Below are positions 1 through 5,085 of a stretch of 5,085 bases of DNA, one piece after another. The notes beneath the pieces were generated by a model, which was given only the letters and a program-made list of their open reading frames with translations, was not told the origin of the DNA and did no database searches. Position 1 is the first letter of the stretch; the number at the start of each line of letters is the position of its first letter. Location: contig JALHPX010000105.1 in assembly GCA_022842225.1 (NCBI GenBank), positions 1 through 5,085 on the forward strand, given 5' to 3'. This DNA is from a bacterium. Lineage in GTDB: Bacteria; Bdellovibrionota; FAC87; UBA2466. The position numbers and the translations under genes were made by a program.

Positions 1-256
1 TGGCACCCCAAGCAAAAAGAATCAGACCCACAAAGAGAGGAATAAGCGACCAGGAAACTTCCATCCATTTGTATTCGGGAGTCTCTGTCGCAATTTCGTT
101 TCCAGGCCGCCGACGGTATTTCACGGCGAAGAACAGAATCAGAACGGTTACTAGAACCGTGAAAAAAGTTGTGATTCCAATCAGGGCGAAATACAGCAAG
201 TCGATTTGGCTTGCGAAACTCGACGCCTGCTCAGGAAAATAAGCAAACTCTCTCAT
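1..256 (-). CDS. coxB: Cytochrome c oxidase subunit II, N-terminal part (cut by left window edge)
   Basis: The first 85 residues of a cytochrome c oxidase subunit II are visible; the gene runs off the left edge. It begins MREFAYFPEQASSFASQIDL and has the two N-terminal membrane spans of the family, at about residues 22-45 and 68-84. They are separated by a basic KYRRR turn (46-50) and an acidic stretch, followed by EVSWSLIP, which matches the usual 'LEixWtiIP' start of the second span. The periplasmic CuA domain, which takes electrons from cytochrome c, would follow but is outside the window, so the copper ligands and any fused heme c domain (caa3 type) cannot be checked. There is no cleavable signal peptide evident. 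The ATG overlaps the SCO stop codon by one base (TAATG), and AAGGAAGG lies about 9 nt upstream, implying translational coupling. The call rests on the N-terminal pattern plus the neighbouring copper chaperone. Confidence 0.88.
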   Translation of the reverse strand, partial: MREFAYFPEQASSFASQIDLLYFALIGITTFFTVLVTVLILFFAVKYRRRPGNEIATETPEYKWMEVSWSLIPLFVGLILFAWGA

Positions 257-1113
257 TACACTGGACCTTCCTTGTCATTATTCGGGGCACTTGGATCACT
301 GCCCTTTTTTCGGCGTCGGTCCCGACGCAGCATAGTAAAGATAAACCCACCCAGACCCGCGACGGTTAAACCGCCCAGAGCGCGCACCGCACCCATGATG
401 GCAAAACCGTATTTTCCTTGGTGAGGATCGTATTGATAACAAAACAGCAGCAACTGATCGGTGAAGTTACCGATCTTGTTTTCCGAAGCTTCGACAAGCG
501 CTAGGCGCAGATCCCGCTGGTCATAACGAATACCGTAGAGATAGCGCGATAGCTTGCCTTCAGGAGTTGCGACCACGATGCCGCTTGGATGCACGTACTG
601 CTTGAGCGACTCTTCCCAGCGGTACTGAAAGCCCATGGCGTCAGCTACTTTGCGAATATTGGATTCATCGCCAGTGAGAAAATGAGCGTTGGTTTCAATG
701 GGCAGATTCTCGTAGCTGCGTTGGAAGTTATTCTTTTTCTTCTTGGCCAAAACAGGCGTTTCCGATGGGCTAATGCTGACGAAGACCAACTGATACGGCT
801 GCGCGCCGTCAAACTTCAGGCGCTGTAAAGTTTGAAAGGTCTCCCGGAAGACAACCGTGCAGATATTCGGGCACTTGTAATAGGCCATCGCCAAGATCAC
901 AGGCGTCTTGCCGAAATACTCGGCCAGCTTCACTTCTTTGCCGTTCTCGTCGTTAAACGTCGCTTCGAGCGGCAGCTGCGTATTGAGTTTCTGATCGAAC
1001 GTCAGATCCTTCGCCGCCCCGTAGGTACGATTAAAGACGGAGTCCACCGCACCATCGGCAAACACTGCCGTGGGCATTAGAGCTGCTAAAAAGAGAAGAA
1101 AACCAATTCTCAT
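256..1113 (-). CDS. sco1: SCO1/SenC/PrrC-family copper chaperone with C-terminal membrane anchor
   Basis: This 285-residue protein is a SCO-family, thioredoxin-fold copper chaperone for assembly of the CuA centre of cytochrome oxidase. Residues 1-19 look like a cleavable Sec signal ending AVFA. The copper-binding set is present: Cys81 and Cys85 in KCPNIC (CxxxC), and distal His175 in YVHPSG. The usual SxDP motif reads SISP (113-116), so its Asp is Ser. Residues about 237-262 form a hydrophobic span followed by a very basic tail (RRDRRRKK), so the protein is probably anchored at its C-terminus with the tail in the cytoplasm, unlike SCO proteins held by an N-terminal span. A third Cys (Cys225, in LLFCYQYDP) lies just before that span. 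The ATG overlaps the upstream stop as ATGA and has GAAGGA close by. It sits directly before coxB, the expected client. It might alternatively act as a thiol-disulfide reductase, as some SCO relatives do. Confidence 0.94.
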   Translation of the reverse strand: MRIGFLLFLAALMPTAVFADGAVDSVFNRTYGAAKDLTFDQKLNTQLPLEATFNDENGKEVKLAEYFGKTPVILAMAYYKCPNICTVVFRETFQTLQRLKFDGAQPYQLVFVSISPSETPVLAKKKKNNFQRSYENLPIETNAHFLTGDESNIRKVADAMGFQYRWEESLKQYVHPSGIVVATPEGKLSRYLYGIRYDQRDLRLALVEASENKIGNFTDQLLLFCYQYDPHQGKYGFAIMGAVRALGGLTVAGLGGFIFTMLRRDRRRKKGSDPSAPNNDKEGPV

Positions 1114-1493
1114 TTCTTTCCTTCGGACGAGAACATCCCGCGTTGGATGGCCAAGTCCATGGCTACATCAATCGGTAGCCGTACGATCCCCTGAGATTTA
1201 TCCACCCAACCGTACGTCGTAAGCAGTTCGGCTTGTTCTTTCTTGAAAACCTTTAAGTCTTTGCGCGGATTGTTTTGCAATGCAGGCATCAACATCTTGC
1301 GATTGGTGACCATATCTGGACGAGGAACGGCTTTGGGTACGCCCAAGAGCAAGTACATCAATCCCATGACCATCAAAAGTCCCGCGAGCAAGCCGCCCAC
1401 CCACATCACAATCATCTTTGCGGGGAGAGACTTCTCCTCGTAATCCATCTCGCGATCTAACTTCTCGTAATCCGCTGCTGTGCGATGATGCAT
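1110..1493 (-). CDS. Small single-span membrane protein of unknown function in ACIII/oxidase cluster
   Basis: I cannot assign a function to this 127-residue protein. It has a charged, acidic N-terminal segment (1-25), one strong membrane span at about 26-51 rich in Met, Leu and Gly, and a soluble C-terminal domain of about 75 residues. That domain holds a Pro/Arg-containing linker (PKAVPRPDM, 53-61), a charged helix-like stretch (77-92) and the segment YGWVDKSQGIVRLPIDVAMD at 94-113. That last segment resembles a motif I recall from small proteins in oxidase-linked clusters, but this is recollection, not a search. There is no Cys, so no thiol or heme c site. The ATG follows the actF stop by 3 bp with AAGGA about 9 nt upstream, and the gene's own end overlaps the SCO start (ATGA). 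It may be an accessory ACIII or oxidase subunit, or an assembly factor. That it is a real gene is well supported; its role is open. Confidence 0.85.
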   Translation of the reverse strand: MHHRTAADYEKLDREMDYEEKSLPAKMIVMWVGGLLAGLLMVMGLMYLLLGVPKAVPRPDMVTNRKMLMPALQNNPRKDLKVFKKEQAELLTTYGWVDKSQGIVRLPIDVAMDLAIQRGMFSSEGKK

Positions 1494-1496
1494 GAT

Positions 1497-2675
1497 TTAG
1501 TGTCCTTTATCCTGTGGTCCGTGGTGGTGACCATGGCCGTGGCCCGCGGGAGCCGGTACGGCGGCCGCCTTGGCCAGAACCGTGCAATAAGCCAATACCC
1601 AGATACCCGCCAGTGCCAGTGGCGCCGCCAGATCCAACCAGTGAATAGGGAATTTGCCAGCCATCAACCCAGGCTTTACCAACCAAAGTTGTTCGAGCCA
1701 GCGCACCGTGAAGAGCAGCGCAATGATGTAAGGCAACATGCGGACGTTGCGCTTGATGTGCTTGGAGAGCAACCAGCAAAACGGCACGATAAACTGGAAA
1801 ATCACCATGATGCTGCTCACCACTTGCCAGCCGCCCATTCCGCGCTCGTGGTACCAGTAGGTCTCCTCTGGCAAATTGCCGCCCCAAATAATCAGGTACT
1901 GCGAAAGCGACAAATAGCCCCACAACATGACCGTCATGAAAATGAACTTGCCCAAGTCGTGCACGTTGTTCTGAGTCATCCACATATTGGGAGACTTTTT
2001 ATCGAGCAAAATCAGGCTGAGCGTGCAAAAGGCAAACGACGACATGGCCATGCCGGCGACGGCGAGTGCGCCGTACATCGACGAGAACCAGTGGGGCTCG
2101 ATGGTCATCACCCAGTCCACCACAGCGAAACTTCCCGAGAGCATGAATACAACTGCACCACCGGCTGCTACGCGTTGTGATTTGTGTAACTGCTTGGTGT
2201 CCGTCAGCTTGTCTGGACTAGGCACCAGGAGGCGAATTAGCCACCAGCTGAGCAAACTCCAAACCACGAAGTAGAACGCGGTACGCGCGAGCCAGAATGA
2301 CTCATTCAGGTACGCCGCCTTGGAAGCGAGCACGGGATCGTGGTGCATCAATTCGTGGTCCATCCACGGATAGAGCTGGTGCATGCCGAATACGACAGGC
2401 ACAAACAAGATCGCCAGAAGCGGAATCGTTTTGGCGGCTGAGACTAAGAAAGGTCGGATCGTCCATCCCCAATTCCCGCCGGTCAGCGTGTGCACCATAA
2501 GAAGCGCAAACGAACCCAAAGGAATTGCAGAAACCCAGAGGAACCCCTCTAAGTACGAAACAAAAAATTGCTGTTTATCTAAGCCGAAGCCCACCACGGA
2601 GAGAGCCGCGCCGGCAACAGCCGCGACAACGGCAAACTTCCTATAGTCAGCTGCTCCCTGAAAACTCGAAGTCAT
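1497..2675 (-). CDS. actF: Alternative Complex III subunit ActF (NrfD/PsrC-like integral membrane protein)
   Basis: This 392-residue protein has about ten hydrophobic spans (roughly 12-31, 46-63, 82-98, 126-149, 170-190, 204-223, 245-264, 287-303, 312-331 and 348-366). It fits ActF, the second NrfD/PsrC-like subunit of Alternative Complex III and a paralogue of ActC. Family-like segments are LYPWM (101-105) with a following AAYLN (120-124), and DWVMTIEPHWFSSMYG (187-202), which I recognise as typical of ActF. In known ACIII structures ActF lies in the membrane next to ActC and carries no cofactor of its own. A role in proton movement has been proposed. The C-terminus ends in a Gly/His-rich tail (378-392) with six His residues. 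The ATG overlaps the actE stop (ATGA) and is preceded by GGAGGAG about 8 nt away. Its position after actE follows the usual actCDEF order, which separates it from ActC. Confidence 0.93.
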   Translation of the reverse strand: MTSSFQGAADYRKFAVVAAVAGAALSVVGFGLDKQQFFVSYLEGFLWVSAIPLGSFALLMVHTLTGGNWGWTIRPFLVSAAKTIPLLAILFVPVVFGMHQLYPWMDHELMHHDPVLASKAAYLNESFWLARTAFYFVVWSLLSWWLIRLLVPSPDKLTDTKQLHKSQRVAAGGAVVFMLSGSFAVVDWVMTIEPHWFSSMYGALAVAGMAMSSFAFCTLSLILLDKKSPNMWMTQNNVHDLGKFIFMTVMLWGYLSLSQYLIIWGGNLPEETYWYHERGMGGWQVVSSIMVIFQFIVPFCWLLSKHIKRNVRMLPYIIALLFTVRWLEQLWLVKPGLMAGKFPIHWLDLAAPLALAGIWVLAYCTVLAKAAAVPAPAGHGHGHHHGPQDKGH

Positions 2676-3262
2676 TTTGCCGTCTCCTCCAGCTTAGCGC
2701 GCATCGGTGCGGGTACATCGCTCTCGCGAGCGTTCTGGCTAAATTGTAAAGCGCGCACATACGCAGTAATCGCCCAGCGATCTTCGGGCGGTATCTGCAC
2801 GTTGTACGCCGACATATTGCCAATACCGTTGGTGATCACGTTGAAGAAGTGACCCACCGGCGCTTTTCTCAAACGTTCGATGTGCAACGAAGGCGGCTGC
2901 ATGAATCCGCGCTTCACTACCATGCCCAAACCATCACCCGATTGGTTGTGGCAGGGAGTGCAATAAATCTGAAAACGAGCCTGGCCGCGATTCAAGACAT
3001 CGCGAGTGACTTCGAACGGATAGGTGGTCGCGATACCGCCGTTCACCCTGCCCTCCGTCAGATGGGGATTGCTTGAGACATCCCCTTGCGCCACGGTTCC
3101 AGGGACGGGCAAGCGATTGGCGCGCCCATCTCCGAAGAAATCACTCTTCTCAAAAGGTTCGTACTTTGGCTGGTCGTACATCGCTTGTCGACGAGAGCAA
3201 CCGGCAGACACCGCAAGTGTCACTACCAGAGCAACGAGAGAAAATTTATGGCTCGACTTCAT
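2672..3262 (-). CDS. actE: Alternative Complex III subunit ActE, monoheme cytochrome c lipoprotein
   Basis: This 196-residue protein is a c-type cytochrome of Alternative Complex III. It starts MKSSHKFSLVALVVTLAVSA followed by Gly-Cys22: a short basic segment, a hydrophobic core and a lipobox-like SAGC, so it should be exported and lipid-anchored on the periplasmic side. A single heme c site CTPCH is at 101-105, and Met150 in NGIGNMSAY is the likely distal ligand, followed by the usual cytochrome c C-terminal helix (PPEDRWAITAYVRALQ, 158-173). In the family it passes electrons out of the complex to an oxidase or soluble carrier. A longer reading from 3427 adds 55 residues lying wholly over actD, puts the signal peptide in the middle and has no export logic, so I chose 3262. 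AAGGGGG precedes this start. The gene overlaps actD by 17 bp in another frame and ends in an ATGA overlap with actF. Confidence 0.93.
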   Translation of the reverse strand: MKSSHKFSLVALVVTLAVSAGCSRRQAMYDQPKYEPFEKSDFFGDGRANRLPVPGTVAQGDVSSNPHLTEGRVNGGIATTYPFEVTRDVLNRGQARFQIYCTPCHNQSGDGLGMVVKRGFMQPPSLHIERLRKAPVGHFFNVITNGIGNMSAYNVQIPPEDRWAITAYVRALQFSQNARESDVPAPMRAKLEETAK

Positions 3263-3794
3263 AGACCCCCTTCGCCTTGAGGCCTTTAAGAAACTGCGCG
3301 GTCTTTGCGCGATCAAATTTAGGATCAGTGGATTCAATACCAATGAAGAACCCATCCCGAGAGGCACTCTTGAAAGCTTCCACGTTGAACAGAGGATGAT
3401 AAGGCAACGGCAAGCCGTTAAATCCAATCATTCCAAACACCGCACCGAATGCCGAGAACAGCACCGTCAATTCAAACACGATGGGCAAGAACGCCGGCCA
3501 GCTAAAAAGCGGACGACCGCCGATATTCACCGGGTAATCGATGACCGCCACAAAAATTTGCAGGCCCCAGGCAGCGGCAAACCCCGTCAAACCGCAGGCC
3601 AAGATAAACCAGGGAATCAGGCTGTCTTTCTTACCCAAAGCCTCCAATAGGCCGTGGATCGGATAGGCCGAGTAGGCGTCCGTTGCTTTGTACCCTTCGT
3701 CACGAACCTTGGCGGCGGCTTCGAGAAGTTCTTTCTCGCTGCTAAACTCCGCCAGGATTCCAAAAACGGAAGGTTCCGCTGTTTCCTTATGCAT
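3246..3794 (-). CDS. actD: Alternative Complex III subunit ActD (DUF3341 family)
   Basis: This 182-residue protein matches ActD (DUF3341), a small membrane subunit of Alternative Complex III. An N-terminal soluble part (1-57), with FGILAEFSSEKELLEAAAKV, resembles a ferredoxin-like or ACT-like fold. Two membrane spans follow at about 59-84 and 100-125, then a soluble C-terminal part ending in a 'PKFDRAKTAQFLKGLKAKG' region. Family-like segments are DYPVNIGGRP between the spans, LPYHPLFN (130-137) after the second, and RDGFFIGIE (146-154). In known ACIII structures ActD contacts ActC and lies on the cytoplasmic side. I chose the ATG at 3794 because GGAGG lies 5 nt upstream. An in-frame GTG at 3806 would add four residues, but the GTG abuts the Shine-Dalgarno sequence itself. 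It overlaps the end of actC by 8 bp and the start of actE by 17 bp, implying coupled translation. Confidence 0.93.
   Translation of the reverse strand: MHKETAEPSVFGILAEFSSEKELLEAAAKVRDEGYKATDAYSAYPIHGLLEALGKKDSLIPWFILACGLTGFAAAWGLQIFVAVIDYPVNIGGRPLFSWPAFLPIVFELTVLFSAFGAVFGMIGFNGLPLPYHPLFNVEAFKSASRDGFFIGIESTDPKFDRAKTAQFLKGLKAKGVYEVEP
3266..3272 (-). promoter_or_regulatory. Shine-Dalgarno site of actE
   Basis: On the minus strand AAGGGGG lies 3 nt before the actE ATG at 3262-3260; counting only its AAGG core the spacing is about 6 nt. It lies within the last codons of actD, so ribosomes finishing actD pass over it. It supports the short lipoprotein start of actE over the longer in-frame reading. 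Confidence 0.6.
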
Positions 3795-5085
3795 GGCTGC
3801 CTCCACTCTTCTTGTGGGCTTCTTCGGATAGCAACACCCGCATTTCGAAGATCGAAATCACCGGCAGGATCCGAATAAAGATAAAGAGCAAGGAGATGAA
3901 CAAGCCCATGGTTCCGACGAACATCGACCAGTCGAATATCGTCGGATAGTACATGCCCCAAGACGACGGTAAGAAGTCGCGGTGCAAGCTTGTCACGATA
4001 ATGATGAAACGCTCGAGCCACATGCCGGTGTTGATCACCAGCGACATGACAAACAGCAGCGGAATATTGCGCCGAGCGGATCTAAACCACAGCACCTGCG
4101 GAATCAAAACGTTACAAGCTAAGAGTGCGTAGTAGTAGGGCGCGTAAGGACCAATGAAGCGATTGAGCAACATGTAGCGCTCATATTCGCTGCCACTGTA
4201 CCAGCCCATGAAGCCTTCAATGAGATAACCGTATGCGACGATCAAACCCGTGGTGAGCATCACCTTGGACATCGTATTTAAGTGGCGCATCGTGATGAAA
4301 TCTTCGAGTTTGTAAAACTTGCGAAGCGGAATCATGAGAGTCAGCACCATCGCAAAACCGGAATAGATCGCCCCAGCAACAAAGTACGGCGGGAATACCG
4401 TCGTATGCCAACCTGGAACTTGAGCAATGGCGAAGTCGAAAGAAACGATGGTGTGCACGGAGAGCACCAGCGGCGTCGCTAGCCCCGCCAAGATCAAATA
4501 AATCGTCTCGTAACGTCCCCAGTGAATGGCGGAACCGCGCCAGCCCATCGCGAGAACGCCGAAGATATTGCGTTTCCAAGCCTTGTCAGCGTGATCGCGG
4601 AAAGTTGCAAAGTCAGGAATCAATCCGACAATCCAGAACAGCAAAGAGACCGTTCCGTACGTGGAAATCGCAAAAACGTCCCACATCAGAGGACTGCGAA
4701 ACTGAGGCCACATGCCCATGACGTTGGGCAATGGAGCCACCCAGTAGAAACCCACTTCTGGACGTCCCATGTGCAAGAGCGGGAAAGTCGCGGCGCAGGC
4801 CACAGCGAAAAGAGTCATCGCTTCGGCGAAACGGTTAATCGAAGTCCGCCAATCCTGCCGAAACAAAAGCAAGATGGCTGAAATCAAAGTCCCTGCGTGG
4901 CCAATCCCGATCCACCAAACAAAGTTGATGATATCGAAACCCCAACCAACGGGGATATTAATCCCCCAGATGCCGACCCCAAACTCGAACAACATGAGGA
5001 CAGTCATCAAAAACAATTGCAGCCCGATGAATCCCAGGAACAAGCCACCGACCCAACCCTTGCGGATAGGAGCTTTGGTTACGAT
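3787..5085 (-). CDS. actC: Alternative Complex III subunit ActC (NrfD/PsrC-like quinol-oxidising membrane protein), 5' end beyond right edge
   Basis: The last 432 residues of ActC are visible; the frame stays open to the right edge (beginning IVTKAPIRKGWVGG), so the true start is outside. A TTG at 5043 lies inside the first membrane span and is not a credible start. About ten membrane spans are visible. Conserved NrfD/ActC segments include GIGHAGT (visible 60-66), LLHMGRPE (103-110), SVHTIVSFDFA (209-219), PGWHTTVFPPYFVAGA (224-239) and WLERFIIIVTSLHRDFLP (356-373). In the family this subunit carries the quinol site beside the [3Fe-4S] cluster of ActB and is the probable place of quinol oxidation and proton handling. 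It differs from the downstream ActF by these motifs and by its length. The gene ends in a short hydrophilic tail (HKKSGGSHA) that overlaps actD by 8 bp. actB, and actA before it, are expected just past the right edge. Confidence 0.95.
   Translation of the reverse strand: MVTKAPIRKGWVGGLFLGFIGLQLFLMTVLMLFEFGVGIWGINIPVGWGFDIINFVWWIGIGHAGTLISAILLLFRQDWRTSINRFAEAMTLFAVACAATFPLLHMGRPEVGFYWVAPLPNVMGMWPQFRSPLMWDVFAISTYGTVSLLFWIVGLIPDFATFRDHADKAWKRNIFGVLAMGWRGSAIHWGRYETIYLILAGLATPLVLSVHTIVSFDFAIAQVPGWHTTVFPPYFVAGAIYSGFAMVLTLMIPLRKFYKLEDFITMRHLNTMSKVMLTTGLIVAYGYLIEGFMGWYSGSEYERYMLLNRFIGPYAPYYYALLACNVLIPQVLWFRSARRNIPLLFVMSLVINTGMWLERFIIIVTSLHRDFLPSSWGMYYPTIFDWSMFVGTMGLFISLLFIFIRILPVISIFEMRVLLSEEAHKKSGGSHA
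3800..3804 (-). promoter_or_regulatory. Shine-Dalgarno site of actD
   Basis: On the minus strand GGAGG stands 5 nt before the ATG at 3794-3792, inside the 3' end of actC. It decides the actD start: the alternative GTG at 3806-3804 abuts this site and has no comparable site ahead of it. Confidence 0.75.

Larger units (their letters stand above)
1..5085 (-). other. Continuous polycistronic unit: ACIII genes followed by oxidase genes
   Basis: Seven genes on one strand are joined with no usable spacer: actC/actD overlap 8 bp, actD/actE 17 bp, actE/actF 4 bp, actF to the small membrane protein 3-bp gap, small protein/SCO 4 bp, SCO/coxB 1 bp. The starts that I checked (actD, actE, actF, the small protein, SCO, coxB) have purine-rich Shine-Dalgarno-like sequence ahead of them. 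I saw no promoter, operator or terminator, so a single transcript with coupled translation is inferred. Both ends extend beyond the window. Confidence 0.85.

Noticed and set aside
1485..2180. 231-codon open frame on the plus strand
   Set aside because: It lies antisense to actF, is rich in His, Arg and Gln with no hydrophobic core or family motif, and is a codon-bias shadow of the membrane protein gene.
3263..3427. 55-residue N-terminal extension of ActE in the same frame
   Set aside because: It lies entirely over actD, would place the lipoprotein signal internally, and the ATG at 3262 has its own Shine-Dalgarno site.
3024..3650. 208-codon open frame on the plus strand
   Set aside because: It spans the actE/actD joint on the opposite strand, has low-complexity basic composition and no recognisable domain, whereas both minus-strand genes are clear family members.
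3617..4021. 134-codon minus-strand open frame overlapping actD and actC
   Set aside because: It is out of frame with two well-supported genes on the same strand and is rich in Arg with no family features.
4217..4579. 120-codon minus-strand open frame inside actC
   Set aside because: It is an alternative frame of actC with His/Arg/Ser-rich composition and no independent support.
5041..5043. TTG as the start of actC
   Set aside because: The frame continues upstream to the window edge, with a basic KAPIRKGW segment typical of a pre-membrane N-terminal region, and the TTG falls at the first membrane span.
1..5085. Defence system, mobile element, CRISPR array, tRNA or riboswitch
   Set aside because: Every base is accounted for by coupled respiratory genes; I saw no repeats, inverted ends, recombinase genes or structured noncoding stretch.

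Overview
All genes in this window lie on the minus strand, so transcription runs from right to left. They form one tightly packed operon for the lower half of an aerobic electron transport chain. The order of transcription is: actC (5' end beyond the right edge), actD, actE, actF, a small single-span membrane protein of unknown function, a SCO1/SenC copper chaperone, and coxB (3' end beyond the left edge). actC to actF encode subunits of Alternative Complex III (ACIII), a quinol:electron-acceptor oxidoreductase unrelated to cytochrome bc1. The remaining genes open a heme-copper cytochrome c oxidase module, probably caa3- or aa3-type.

Layout by position: coxB N-terminus 1-256; SCO 256-1113; small membrane protein 1110-1493; actF 1497-2675; actE 2672-3262; actD 3246-3794; actC 3787-5085. 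Junctions are overlaps of 1 (TAATG), 4 (ATGA), 4 (ATGA), 17 and 8 bp, plus one 3-bp gap. There is no room between genes for promoters or terminators and I saw none. The operon promoter, actA and actB should lie past the right edge; the rest of coxB and the other oxidase subunits should lie past the left edge.

How the genes work together (family knowledge plus inference): ActC, an NrfD/PsrC-like membrane protein, would oxidise quinol beside the ActB iron-sulfur protein (not in the window). ActF is a second, paralogous NrfD-like membrane subunit. ActD is a two-span subunit. ActE is a lipid-anchored monoheme cytochrome c that could pass electrons on. The SCO protein would supply copper to the CuA site of the CoxB protein encoded next to it. 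The fused gene order fits an ACIII-oxidase supercomplex.

Organism: a Gram-negative, aerobically respiring bacterium with moderate GC. Acidobacteriota, Verrucomicrobiota, Myxococcota and Bdellovibrionota all carry ACIII clusters of this sort, and I cannot choose among them from sequence alone. This is a recognisable, largely described system. The least understood part is the 127-residue protein between actF and SCO. The His-rich ActF tail and the C-terminally anchored SCO also merit a look. There is no RNA gene, mobile element, repeat array or CRISPR that I can support.
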